This document shows positions 15,968 to 24,751 of a stretch of DNA of 37,822 nucleotides, piece after piece. Below the pieces are notes generated by a model. The model had not been told where the DNA came from. It saw only the letters and a program-made list of their open reading frames with translations, and ran no database searches. Within the stretch, counting starts at the first letter, position 1. The number at the start of each line of letters is the position of its first letter. The position numbers and the translations under genes were made by a program. The DNA is from Clostridia bacterium (lineage in GTDB: Bacteria; Bacillota; Clostridia; Oscillospirales; CAG-272): contig JAFTNJ010000054.1 in assembly GCA_017451915.1 (NCBI GenBank), forward strand, positions 1-37,822, written 5' to 3'.

Positions 15968-16022
15968 AAAAAAACTCCCCCTTGGCGGGATACTCTTAAC
16001 GGAGTATCCCACCAAGGGGGAG
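15968..16022 (-). terminator. Intrinsic terminator of the yicC-to-rsgA operon
   Basis: A long stem: CTCCCCC...GATACTC (15975-15994) pairs with GAGTATC...GGGGGAG (16002-16022) with one or two mismatches, then a run of seven T on the minus strand (15968-15974). It starts 10 bp after the rsgA stop and isolates it from hisS. Confidence 0.92.
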
Positions 16023-16031
16023 GGATGGTTT

Positions 16032-17042
16032 TTACCACTTGGTCTTCTTTTTCAGAACCTCGTACAGGGAGAGGAAGCTCTGATGGCGGGAGGGAGGGAT
16101 CTTCCCCTCGCTCATGGCCTCCAGGACCGCACAGCCCTGCTCCTTGGTATGGGAGCATTTGGTGTACCGGCATTGGCCGATGTAGGGGAGGAACTCACGG
16201 AAGGTAGTGGGCAGATCCTCCTTATCAAAAAAGTCAAAGCGCTCAAAATCCAGCATGGTAAAGCCGGGCGTGTCGGCCAAAAGGGCACCGTCGGGATGGT
16301 TCGACAGAGGATAGAGCTCTACGCAACGAGTGGTGTTCTTTCCCCGCTCGATGCGACGGCTGATCTCTCCCGTCTCCAATCCCAGGGAGGGAAAGAGCCG
16401 ATTGAGCAAAGTGGATTTTCCCACGCCGGAGGCTCCCGAAAAGGCGGCGATGCTACCGTTGGGAAGTCCCAGGATGTAGGCCTTGAGGGCGTCGGTCTCC
16501 CGATCCAGCCCCTGACAAAACACGCAAAAGCCCGCGGTGCGATAGCAATCGGCCAGGGAAGCGGCGGCGTCGGGTGCCAGGTCGCTCTTGGTGATCACGA
16601 TCACCGGCTCGATGTGATTGAACTCGGCAATGGAGATCAGCTTGTCCACCGTCTCGGGAATGGGTGCGGGAGAGGCGGCGGCCAGGGTGACGAACAGATA
16701 ATTGAGGTTGGCCATGGGGGGACGGATCAGCCCGCAGGAGCGGGGCAGGATCTCCTCAATGGCAATGCCGCCTCCGTCCTCGGAAAGGATCAGCTCTCCT
16801 TGGGCGGTGCGGGAAAAGGCGGTGTCATCGTAGCCCACCCGCACCAGGTCTCCCACCAAAAGAGAGCCCTTGGCGCGCAGATGTCCCCTTCCCCGGGCAA
16901 ACACGGTGCAACCGTCCAGGGGATTCTCCTCCCGGGACGCTGCCGCCTCGGGGGGAAGCAGGGCACTATCCGCCGTGAGCAGGCGTACCGTAAACAGGCC
17001 GCCAACACCTTTGATCACTCGTCCATATCCGTAATACGTCAT
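16032..17042 (-). CDS. rsgA: Ribosome small-subunit GTPase RsgA
   Basis: A 336-residue circularly permuted GTPase that checks late 30S subunit maturation. An N-terminal OB fold (about 1-100) is followed by G4 TKSD (151-154), G1 GASGVGKST (203-211) and G3 DTPG (257-260). The C-terminal zinc knuckle uses Cys291, Cys296, His298 and Cys304. The ATG at 17042 follows GGAAGGAAG; the 25-residue upstream in-frame extension is rejected because it overlaps the PASTA gene. It is last in the operon, 55 bp after the PASTA gene, and a strong terminator follows. Unlike the common Firmicutes order, no rpe or thiN follows. Confidence 0.95.
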   Translation of the reverse strand: MTYYGYGRVIKGVGGLFTVRLLTADSALLPPEAAASREENPLDGCTVFARGRGHLRAKGSLLVGDLVRVGYDDTAFSRTAQGELILSEDGGGIAIEEILPRSCGLIRPPMANLNYLFVTLAAASPAPIPETVDKLISIAEFNHIEPVIVITKSDLAPDAAASLADCYRTAGFCVFCQGLDRETDALKAYILGLPNGSIAAFSGASGVGKSTLLNRLFPSLGLETGEISRRIERGKNTTRCVELYPLSNHPDGALLADTPGFTMLDFERFDFFDKEDLPTTFREFLPYIGQCRYTKCSHTKEQGCAVLEAMSEGKIPPSRHQSFLSLYEVLKKKTKW

Positions 17043-17097
17043 AGATCTTCCTTCCGTTTTCCTTGTAGGGTTTTGCATGGGATCCCATGCATACTTC

Positions 17098-17847
17098 TTA
17101 TTCGATCTCTCCGCCACTGACCACCAGGGTCACAGGGGTGCCTGCGCTGACCAGGGTTCCTGCCACGTGGCTCTGGCGGATCACGCTGCCCACGGGCAGG
17201 AGCGAGGGCTCCTCCGTCACCTCCGCCACACTCAGCTCTGCCAACCAGAGCTTGACCAGGGCGTCGCTGCGGGAAAGTCCCACCAGGTTGGGCACCTCCA
17301 CGGTCTTGTTGGGGGTCCCGGCACTCACCGATAGCAGCACGCGGGTGCCTACGGGGTAGTCACCCGCCTCCCGCGGCTCCATACCCAGCACCCTCCCCTC
17401 GGGATAAGGGGAAAAGGAACGGGTCTCCTCCACCGCAAAGCCTAAGCCTCGTAGCTTGGCAGTAGCCTCGCGGGCATCCATACCCACCACGTCGGGCAGG
17501 GTCAGGCGTTCCTCTCCCAGGCTGACCACCAGGGTCAGGGGACAGGTAGGTCGCGCCTCACTCAGCTTGCGCCGCGCGCCGCCGGGGGGCGATTGGGAGA
17601 TCACCCGTCCCGCCTCGGCCGAGGCGTCGTAGCGGTACTCCACCGTGACCTCCAGCCAGGGCGCGGGGGTGAGGGAGGCATACGCCTGCCCCTTGTAATC
17701 GGGCACCTCCACCGAGGTCCCGCCCTTGGAAAAGGGCGCGAATAACGAATCAAACACCAACCACGCGGCGCAGATCGGCAGTAACAGGGCAAGGCCCAAC
17801 GCCCATCTTCGCCTCCGCGCGGATCGGCGCGTTGGATTGTCTTTCAT
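17098..17847 (-). CDS. Kinase-less membrane PASTA-repeat protein
   Basis: A 249-residue single-pass protein: basic N-terminus (RRSARRRRW), membrane segment (about 15-36) and three PASTA repeats outside the cell (about 46-110, 115-177, 183-246). Repeats 2 and 3 show the classic LPDVVGMDAREATAKLRGLGF and VPNLVGLSRSDALVKL starts; repeat 1 is degenerate. PASTA domains bind muropeptides or uncrosslinked peptidoglycan. In many Firmicutes this slot between rlmN and rsgA holds prpC and the PASTA kinase prkC; no kinase or phosphatase residues occur here. It resembles the membrane-plus-sensor half of PrkC, or an independent wall-binding protein. The ATG at 17847 follows GGGGGAG. Confidence 0.88.
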   Translation of the reverse strand: MKDNPTRRSARRRRWALGLALLLPICAAWLVFDSLFAPFSKGGTSVEVPDYKGQAYASLTPAPWLEVTVEYRYDASAEAGRVISQSPPGGARRKLSEARPTCPLTLVVSLGEERLTLPDVVGMDAREATAKLRGLGFAVEETRSFSPYPEGRVLGMEPREAGDYPVGTRVLLSVSAGTPNKTVEVPNLVGLSRSDALVKLWLAELSVAEVTEEPSLLPVGSVIRQSHVAGTLVSAGTPVTLVVSGGEIE

Positions 17848-17907
17848 AAAGCTCCCCCTTTGGGTTCTATGTAAAAAACCTCCCAAAGGGCAACGCCTGC
17901 CCTGCCG

Positions 17908-19053
17908 TCAGGACTCTTCCGACGACAGGGTCTCCCTGCGCAGCTGACCGCAGGAGGCGTTGATATCCGATCCCAGGGTACGGCGTACCGTGGCGCGAAT
18001 GCCGCGGCTTTCCAAAACCCGAGCAAAGGCCAGCACCGCCTCCTTGGAGGACTTGCGGAAGCCTGCCTCGGTCACCTCGTTGACCGGGATCAGATTGACG
18101 TGGATGGGCATGGTATCCTGCCGGGAGCGAAGCTTGCCGTTGAGCACCTGCGCCAGCTTCTGCGCGCTGGCAGGGGAATCGTTCTTCCCCGCGATCAGGG
18201 TGTACTCAAAGGAGATTCGCCGTCCGGTAGCCCCGTAATAGCGACGGCAGACGTCCAGAAGCGCATCTACGCCGTAGCGGCGATTGATGGGCATAATGGC
18301 CGAGCGCGTTTCATCGTCGGGGGCGTGAAGGGAGATCGAAAGGGTGATGGGAAGCTCCTCCCGCATCAACCGCTCAATGCCCTCCACCAGGCCGCAGGTG
18401 GAAAGGGAAATGTGGCGGTAGCCAATACAAATTCCCTCCTCACAGTTGACCAGATGCAAAAACCGGATCACGTTGTCGTAGTTATCCAGCGGCTCTCCGA
18501 TGCCCATCATTACGATGTTGGAGATCCGCTCGCCGCAATCCTTTTGCGCCGCCAGAACCTGCCCCAAAAGCTCTCCCGGGGTCAGATCCCGCACGCGGCC
18601 GCCGATGGTAGAGGCGCAAAACTTGCATCCCATACGACAGCCAACCTGGGAGGAAATACAAATGGTGTTGCCGTGGCGATATTTCATCACCACGCTCTCC
18701 ACACAGTTTCCGTCCCGCAGGCCAAACAAATATTTGACCGTTCCATCCAAGGAAGATACCAGCTTTCGCTCCACCACGGGCAGATGATACCAAAAGGCAT
18801 CCTGCAGCTTTTGCTGCAGTCGCTTCCCCAGATTGGTCATCTCCTCCGGGGCAACGCCGCGATGCAGCTGCGGAAACAGTTGCTTTGCCCGATACTTGGG
18901 CTCGCCCACCGAGAGCATCCATTCTTCCAGCTCCCCGGGCAGCAACGAAAGCAGCTCCCGACGGGGGTCGGTGGCACCTTCTTCCAATCGTTGGATCCGC
19001 GTTTCCATATTGCCGATTTCTCCTTTCTCATTATGCGTTGTTGTGGGTTTCAT
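17908..19053 (-). CDS. rlmN: 23S rRNA (adenine-2503-C2)/tRNA-A37 methyltransferase RlmN
   Basis: A 381-residue radical SAM methyltransferase. The [4Fe-4S] cluster motif CRMGCKFC uses Cys139, Cys143 and Cys146. GEPLDNYDNV and the SLSTCG and NASCGQ segments follow; the last holds the catalytic Cys that forms the methylene bridge. I chose ATG 19053, which overlaps the rsmB stop (TAATG) and has GGAGG four bases upstream; ATG 19008 (366 residues, AGGAG 11 bases upstream) is a real alternative closer to the usual length. It is part of the yicC-rsgA operon. Confidence 0.94.
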   Translation of the reverse strand: MKPTTTHNEKGEIGNMETRIQRLEEGATDPRRELLSLLPGELEEWMLSVGEPKYRAKQLFPQLHRGVAPEEMTNLGKRLQQKLQDAFWYHLPVVERKLVSSLDGTVKYLFGLRDGNCVESVVMKYRHGNTICISSQVGCRMGCKFCASTIGGRVRDLTPGELLGQVLAAQKDCGERISNIVMMGIGEPLDNYDNVIRFLHLVNCEEGICIGYRHISLSTCGLVEGIERLMREELPITLSISLHAPDDETRSAIMPINRRYGVDALLDVCRRYYGATGRRISFEYTLIAGKNDSPASAQKLAQVLNGKLRSRQDTMPIHVNLIPVNEVTEAGFRKSSKEAVLAFARVLESRGIRATVRRTLGSDINASCGQLRRETLSSEES

Positions 19054-20357
19054 TATTCCTCCCCGAGCGCGGGGCCTCCGCAGGAATTTTTTTGCAGCAC
19101 GGCAAAGAAAAATCCGTCGGTGCCGTCGGTATCGGGGTAGAGGGTGCGCATTTGCAGCAGGGAGAATTCCCCGTGCTCCCGCAAAAAGGCCTCCACGTTC
19201 CCCTCGTTCTCCTCGGGAAGAAGGGTGCAGGTGGAATAGACCAGCTTGCCTCCTGCTTTGACAAAGCGACAAGCGTTTTTCAGGATGGCGGCCTGAATGG
19301 CGGGAAGTCCCGCGCTCATGGCCGGATCCTTATATTTGATCTCGGGCTTTTTGGCAAACACGCCAAATCCCGAGCAGGGGACGTCGCAAAGAACACGGTC
19401 AAAGGACGCCTCCCATGCAGGGCTGGGGGCGCGGGCGTCCCGCTCCAGGGTGTCCAGAATTCCAATGCCCAGTCGCTCTGCCCCCGTGCGTACCAGGGAC
19501 AGCTTGTTGGCGTGCAGGTCGCAGGAAAGCAGACTTCCCTTCCCCTCCATCTCCATGGCAATCCCAAAGGACTTGGAGCCGGGGCAGGCACAGCAATCCA
19601 GCACCCGCATCCCGGGATGGGCGTCCAGGGCCGAGACCGCCAGCTGGGAGGCCTCGTCCTGCACGAAGAATTCACCCTCGTCAAAGCCGGGCAGGGCGGT
19701 GACCGGAAGTCCCTTCACAAAGATGCCCCAGGGACTCTCGGGGGTGGGCTCGGCCACAGCTCCCGCCGCGCGCAGAGCCTCCAGAAGCCGCTCCCGTGAG
19801 GTCTTTAAGGTGTTGACCCGCAGAGTGACCGGCACGGGACGACAAAAGGCGGCCAGCATGGACCGGGTACGCTCCATGCCAAAGACCTCCAAAAAGCGTT
19901 GACACAAGGGTCGGCCAAAGGAATAGGTGACCGAAAGATACCCCACCGGGTCAGCTACGGGGTCGGGGGCGGGCACCCTCTTTCCCTGCCGCAGAAACGC
20001 GCGCAGCAGGGCGTTGACAAAGCCCCGGGTACGCCGGGGACAAAGGGCCACCGTTTCGTTGACGGCGGCGTGATCGGGAACCTTGTCCAGATACGCCAGC
20101 TGATAAAGTCCCATACGCAACAGCAAAAGCGTATCCCCATCGATCTCCGTCAGGGGACGGGAGGACAGATGGGAGATCCAATGATCCAGAGTGAGCTGTT
20201 TTTCGATGGTTCCGTAGACCAGCACGGTCAAAAGACCCCGATCGGCATCGGAAAATCCGCCCCGCTTGATGGCGGTATCCAAAGCGATGTTCGAATACCC
20301 GTCGGCATGGATGCATTTATTCAATACCGAAAGCGCCACGGCTCTGACGTTCTCCAT
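19053..20357 (-). CDS. rsmB: 16S rRNA (cytosine-967-C5)-methyltransferase RsmB
   Basis: A 434-residue fusion of an N-terminal NusB-like RNA-binding domain (about 1-130) and a Rossmann SAM-dependent m5C methyltransferase. The SAM-binding loop is VLDCCACPGSKS (a variant of the usual DACAAPGGK). The two catalytic cysteines lie in DVPCSGFG and YSTCTLLPEENE. It methylates C967 of 16S rRNA. The start follows AAAGGAG. It lies 50 bp after fmt and overlaps rlmN by one base, matching the conserved def-fmt-rsmB-rlmN order. Confidence 0.94.
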   Translation of the reverse strand: MENVRAVALSVLNKCIHADGYSNIALDTAIKRGGFSDADRGLLTVLVYGTIEKQLTLDHWISHLSSRPLTEIDGDTLLLLRMGLYQLAYLDKVPDHAAVNETVALCPRRTRGFVNALLRAFLRQGKRVPAPDPVADPVGYLSVTYSFGRPLCQRFLEVFGMERTRSMLAAFCRPVPVTLRVNTLKTSRERLLEALRAAGAVAEPTPESPWGIFVKGLPVTALPGFDEGEFFVQDEASQLAVSALDAHPGMRVLDCCACPGSKSFGIAMEMEGKGSLLSCDLHANKLSLVRTGAERLGIGILDTLERDARAPSPAWEASFDRVLCDVPCSGFGVFAKKPEIKYKDPAMSAGLPAIQAAILKNACRFVKAGGKLVYSTCTLLPEENEGNVEAFLREHGEFSLLQMRTLYPDTDGTDGFFFAVLQKNSCGGPALGEE

Positions 20358-20407
20358 AAAAACACTCCTTTCCGGAAAAATTCAAAATTCGTTGTGGGAG
20401 CCCTGTC

Positions 20408-21355
20408 TTATCCCTGTTGCAGAGAAAGCACATCCCCCACAGCAATGCGGCGGCCGTTGATAAAATCGGCGGCGTTCATGCGTTTCTTCCCTTCGGGGAG
20501 CACCTCGAGCAGAGCCAAAGAACCCTTGCCGCAAGCCACGGTGATCTCGCCGTCCGACAAGGAAAGCACCTGTCCCGGGGTGGCGTTCTCCCCTTGGCGG
20601 TCGACCACCCGGGAGGCGATGACCTTGAGCATCTTTCCGTCGGGGGTGCGGGTAAAGGCCAGGGGAATGGGAGAGAGGCCTCGGATGCGGTTGTGCACCT
20701 CCCACGCGGAGGCGGAAAAGTCGATCTCACAATCGGCGTTCTCGATCTTTGCCGCGTAGGTGGCCTTGGCATCCTCCTGCTGGACGCGGACGATGCTTCC
20801 TTCCCGAATGGCCTGCAGGGTGTCGCGCAGAACCTTTGCACTGCATTCGCCCAGCTTATCGTGCACGGTTTCAAAATTGTCGTTCTCCTCCACGGTGATC
20901 TTTCCCGTCAGGAGCATATCGCCGGTGTCAATGCCGGCATCCATATAGATGGTGGTGATTCCGGTCTCGGCCTTGCCGTCCATAACCGCCCGTTGCATGG
21001 GTGCCGCGCCGCGGTACTCGGGCAACAGAGAGCCGTGCACGTTCACACATCCGTACTTGGGATAGTCCAGCACGTTTTGGGGCAGGATCTTGCCAAAGGC
21101 AGTGACCACGATCATTTCGGGATCGATCTCGGCAAGCAGCGCGGCAAATTCCTCGCTCCGCAGAGTCTTGGGCTGGTAGACCGGGATCCCCAGCTCGGTG
21201 GCGTACACCTTGACGGGGGGCGGCGTGAGAATGGCCTTGCGCCCCTTGGGCTTATCGGTCTGGGTCACCACGCCCACCACGTTCTCCCCCGATTCGATGA
21301 GGGCCTTGAGGGAAAAGAGGGCAAAGTCGGGGGTGCCCATAAATAAGATGCGCAT
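20408..21355 (-). CDS. fmt: Methionyl-tRNA formyltransferase
   Basis: A 315-residue enzyme that formylates initiator Met-tRNA. The N-terminal Rossmann-like domain has MGTPDFAL, the folate/catalytic VNVHGSLLPEYRGAAP (Asn and His of the active site) and AGIDTGD with the catalytic Asp. The C-terminal barrel binds tRNA. Length is normal. Its start shares an A with the def stop (TGATG at 21357-21353), so translation is coupled to deformylase. Confidence 0.96.
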   Translation of the reverse strand: MRILFMGTPDFALFSLKALIESGENVVGVVTQTDKPKGRKAILTPPPVKVYATELGIPVYQPKTLRSEEFAALLAEIDPEMIVVTAFGKILPQNVLDYPKYGCVNVHGSLLPEYRGAAPMQRAVMDGKAETGITTIYMDAGIDTGDMLLTGKITVEENDNFETVHDKLGECSAKVLRDTLQAIREGSIVRVQQEDAKATYAAKIENADCEIDFSASAWEVHNRIRGLSPIPLAFTRTPDGKMLKVIASRVVDRQGENATPGQVLSLSDGEITVACGKGSLALLEVLPEGKKRMNAADFINGRRIAVGDVLSLQQG

Positions 21356-21810
21356 CAGTCCTTCAACTCCTCAATCATGCAATCCACAAAGAGCTTGCCG
21401 TCCAGGTGGTCGAGCTCGTGGCAGAGGGCGCGGGCCAGAAGCTCGCTTCCCGTCACCTCAAACTCCTCGCCGTGGCGGTTGGTTGCCCGCACGGTCACGT
21501 GGGCGGGACGCTTGGTAATGCCCCAGCGGCCGGGAATGGAGAGACAGCCCTCCTGCTCCTGCTGTTCCCCCGCAAAGGCAATGATCTTGGGGTTGATGAG
21601 CTCGATAACCTCGCCCTCCTCCACCTCGATCACGGCGATGCGGCGAAGGATGCCCACCTGGGGTGCCGCCAGACCGCAGCCGTTGGCATCCCGCATGGTT
21701 TCTACCATGTCATCCAGAAGGGTGAGGATGCGGGGGGTGATCTTGTCTACGGGACGGCAGACCTTGCGCAGGGTGTCGTCCCCCATTTTTACAATCTTCA
21801 GTTTTGCCAT
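21355..21810 (-). CDS. def: Peptide deformylase
   Basis: A 151-residue metalloenzyme removing the formyl group from new proteins. All three motifs are present: GCGLAAPQVG (about 43-52), EGCLSIPG (about 92-99) with the metal-binding Cys, and HELDHLDG (about 133-140) with two metal-binding His and the catalytic Glu. Length fits the short type-2/3-like forms of Clostridia. AAAGGAA precedes the ATG. It sits between priA (35 bp) and fmt (overlap). Confidence 0.96.
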   Translation of the reverse strand: MAKLKIVKMGDDTLRKVCRPVDKITPRILTLLDDMVETMRDANGCGLAAPQVGILRRIAVIEVEEGEVIELINPKIIAFAGEQQEQEGCLSIPGRWGITKRPAHVTVRATNRHGEEFEVTGSELLARALCHELDHLDGKLFVDCMIEELKD

Positions 21811-21845
21811 GTTGTTTGATTCCTTTCTATGGGTTCTCCGCTCCT

Positions 21846-24332
21846 TTACAGATTGGAGGGATTAAAATCAATGCTTAAATGCAGCTTTTTGCCTACCTTT
21901 TGGGAAAACTCGCACAGGAGCTTTGCAAACATACCAAAGGTATTCTTTTGCAGGCGGCACTTGATGACCATGCGCATCCGGTATTTGTTATCCACCCGAT
22001 ACACCGGTGCCTCAAAGGGACCAAAGGTCACCAGCTCCACACCGCGATATTCGCCCTCGGCCAGCTCCTTGACGCTCTGGGCCAACAGCGTGGAGGCCTT
22101 GAGCAGATAACCCTCGTCCTCCCCGGTCAGGGTCAGCAGGGCAATATCGCAGAAGGGAGGAAAGACCAGGAGCCGCCGCAGGCGGATCTCCCGCTCGTAA
22201 AAGCTCTCGTAATCCTGGGCGCAGGCCAGACGAAGGACCTCGTGGTCGGGATTGTTGGTCTGAATCACCGCCAGTCCCTTCTTCTTTCCCCGTCCCGCCC
22301 GTCCAATGACCTGGGTAAGCATGGCAAAGGTGCGTTCCCCTGCCCGATAATCGTCCAGATACAGCGAGGCGTCGGCCAGAAGAACTCCCACCAGAGTCAC
22401 GTCGGGAAAATCGTGTCCCTTGGTCACCATCTGAGTGCCAAGAAGCACGTCGGCGCCGTGGGAACGGAAGCGTCCCAGCATTTCGTCATAGGCGAATTTG
22501 GAGGACGTGGAGTCGGTATCCATACGCAACAGCTTTGCCGAGGGCAAAAGGGTCTGTACCTCCTCCTCCACCCGCTGGGTGCCAAAGCCCATGCGGGCCA
22601 AGTGCTCCGAGCCGCAGGTGGGACAGGTTTTGGGCAGAGGCATTCTGCGACCGCACCAATGGCAGACCATATCCCCCTGGGAGTAGGTTCCCCTGCGGGT
22701 GTGATAGGTCATGGCCACCGAGCAGCCCGGACAGGTCACCGCCCCTCCACAGCTTCGACAGCTCAAAAAGTGATTGTATCCCCGACGGTTCAGAAAGAGC
22801 ACCGATTGCTCTCCCGCCGCCGTCACGCGGCAAAGCTCCCGCATCAGTCCCTCGCCCAGCGGCGAAAGATTTCCCTTCCCCGCCTCAGCGCGCATATCCG
22901 CCACCACTACCCGAGGCAGCTCGGCACCGCCGTAGCGATGGGTCAGGCGCACCAAGGTGTAGATCCCCTCTTTGGCCTTGTGGTAGCTCTCCAGGGAGGG
23001 GGTGGCCGATGCCAGCAGCATGAGGGCCTTGTGATGATTGCAACGGTACCGGGCAATGTCCCGGGCGTGATATTTGGGATTTTGATCGGATTTATAGGTG
23101 TGCTCCTGCTCCTCGTCAATGATGATGGCTCCCAGGTTCTGCACCGGGGCAAACACGGCGGAGCGGGTTCCGATCACCACGTCGGAGCGTCCCTCCCGGA
23201 TCCTGCGAAAGGCGTCGTAACGCTCTCCCGCCGACAGAGCCGAGTGGATCACCGACACCCGCTCTCCGTAGCGGGCACAAAAGATCGACACCGATTGAGG
23301 GGTCAGGGCGATTTCGGGAAGCAGAACGATCACTCCCCTGCCCTTCTCCAGCAGACGGTCGATGAGGGCGGTCATCACGCAGGTCTTTCCGCTTCCCGTA
23401 ACCCCGTGGAGCAAAGCCGCCTTGGGTTGACCCGAAAAAGCCAGCGAGGACAGGGTGTCCACCGCCGCCGCCTGCTCCCCGTTCAAGGTCATGGGGGTCT
23501 GCCCCGTAAAGGGAAGCGCGGCGTAAGGATTGCGATCCAGGCGACGGGTAACGCTTTCCAGGATCCCCTTGGACGCCAGGGTCTTCAAAGGTGCCTCGGT
23601 CACCCCGGCCTTATCACAAAGCTCGGCCGTGGTCAGAGGCTCCTCGGCAGACAGCAACACCCGAAGCACCGCCTTTTGCTTGGCCGAGGAAAGCGTTCCC
23701 CTCGCACCGTCGGTCAAAAGAGACGCGGCCTCGTCCGCAGAGATCGCTAACTGCCAAAGGCGTTGGGTGGCTCCCTCGGAGGCCCCCTTCAGGCGCACCT
23801 GCCGAAGCAGATACCCACGGCGGCAAAGGCGACGCAGGCGGCTCTCCACCCCCGCGCCAAACCGCTCCCGCAACACGGCCTCCTCGGCCTCGCCACGGTC
23901 ACGGACGTATTCATATACGAACAAATCCGACGAGGAAACTTCGTCGGAATGGGTAAGTATGTGGTCGGGGGAAAGGGTATAGCAAGGGATCAGACGGGAC
24001 AGGGCCGACGCGGGAACCATAGCCCGTACCGCATCGCCCGTGGAGCAAAGGGTACGAAGCTTCATAAACGCGCAAAGACCCAGCATCTCCTCATCCAGGG
24101 AGATCTGCTCCGGGCATACCGAGGCAATGGCCTTGTGCTCCGCGTAGGCAGAGTCCTCCTTTACCTCCCAAACCAAAGCCAAACGGCGGTGGTTGGCGGT
24201 TCCAAAGGGAACCGTTACAAACACACCGCGTTTCACGTCCTCCGCCAATTCCTCCGGGATCCGATAATCGTAGATTCCGTCGATGGGAAAGGGATTATCC
24301 AGCAGGCATACGCCGGCATAACGTGCAGGCAA
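21846..24332 (-). CDS. priA: Primosomal helicase PriA
   Basis: An 828-residue helicase that restarts replication at collapsed forks. An N-terminal DNA-binding domain is followed by a superfamily-2 helicase core: Walker A GVTGSGKT (about residue 310), Walker B DEEQ and motif VI QVIGRAGRG. The inserted zinc-binding region has pairs CRSC, CPGC, CHWC and CPTC, all eight cysteines intact. The start is TTG at 24332 with AAGGAGAGG just upstream; no ATG fits the conserved N-terminus. It begins 12 bp after the rpoZ stop. Genes around it (rpoZ, def) match the canonical Firmicutes order. Confidence 0.95.
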   Translation of the reverse strand: MPARYAGVCLLDNPFPIDGIYDYRIPEELAEDVKRGVFVTVPFGTANHRRLALVWEVKEDSAYAEHKAIASVCPEQISLDEEMLGLCAFMKLRTLCSTGDAVRAMVPASALSRLIPCYTLSPDHILTHSDEVSSSDLFVYEYVRDRGEAEEAVLRERFGAGVESRLRRLCRRGYLLRQVRLKGASEGATQRLWQLAISADEAASLLTDGARGTLSSAKQKAVLRVLLSAEEPLTTAELCDKAGVTEAPLKTLASKGILESVTRRLDRNPYAALPFTGQTPMTLNGEQAAAVDTLSSLAFSGQPKAALLHGVTGSGKTCVMTALIDRLLEKGRGVIVLLPEIALTPQSVSIFCARYGERVSVIHSALSAGERYDAFRRIREGRSDVVIGTRSAVFAPVQNLGAIIIDEEQEHTYKSDQNPKYHARDIARYRCNHHKALMLLASATPSLESYHKAKEGIYTLVRLTHRYGGAELPRVVVADMRAEAGKGNLSPLGEGLMRELCRVTAAGEQSVLFLNRRGYNHFLSCRSCGGAVTCPGCSVAMTYHTRRGTYSQGDMVCHWCGRRMPLPKTCPTCGSEHLARMGFGTQRVEEEVQTLLPSAKLLRMDTDSTSSKFAYDEMLGRFRSHGADVLLGTQMVTKGHDFPDVTLVGVLLADASLYLDDYRAGERTFAMLTQVIGRAGRGKKKGLAVIQTNNPDHEVLRLACAQDYESFYEREIRLRRLLVFPPFCDIALLTLTGEDEGYLLKASTLLAQSVKELAEGEYRGVELVTFGPFEAPVYRVDNKYRMRMVIKCRLQKNTFGMFAKLLCEFSQKVGKKLHLSIDFNPSNL

Positions 24333-24344
24333 GGTGACCTCTCC

Positions 24345-24713
24345 TTACTCCTCGGAGGCAGGGGTCTCCGCAACCGCTTCCTCCACGGGTGCCTGCGCCT
24401 CCTCTGCGGGAGCCTCCTCGGAAGCCTCCACAGCCTCGGCCTCACGGGCTCCGGCGTTGGGGTCGATCTCAAAACGGCCCTCGGCCAAACGGCTCACGGC
24501 AACGTGCACCGCCTTTTCGTCCCGCAGCTCCCGATCGATCATGGTGTTCAGGGGCTTGTCGGTGTCCTTGTTACCGGTCAGGGATTTCTCGGCCAGGTCG
24601 TGCTGACGAACGTACTCGTTGGTGATCAGGCGCGCGCACTTTGCGGTGGCAAGCGCCAGCTCATAACGGTTGTACTGACCTTTGGTAAGCTCTTCGATGG
24701 TAGGGTATAACAT
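24345..24713 (-). CDS. rpoZ: RNA polymerase omega subunit
   Basis: A 122-residue protein. The first about 75 residues carry the omega core (YNRYELALATAKCARLITNEY, then KAVHVAVSRLAEGRFEI), which helps assemble RNA polymerase. The last about 40 residues are an Ala/Glu-rich acidic tail (EEAPAEEAQAPVEEAV) absent from typical 60-90-residue omegas, probably disordered. ATG 24713 follows GAGGAAACTACC; a longer in-frame ORF upstream is the shadow of gmk. Position between gmk and priA is canonical. Confidence 0.92.
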   Translation of the reverse strand: MLYPTIEELTKGQYNRYELALATAKCARLITNEYVRQHDLAEKSLTGNKDTDKPLNTMIDRELRDEKAVHVAVSRLAEGRFEIDPNAGAREAEAVEASEEAPAEEAQAPVEEAVAETPASEE

Positions 24714-24751
24714 GGTAGTTTCCTCGCTTTGTAAAATATGTAAGATAATGA

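Noticed and set aside
21879-23750. A 623-codon plus-strand frame opposite priA
   Set aside because: Shadow of priA caused by high GC at third positions; all PriA motifs are on the minus strand.
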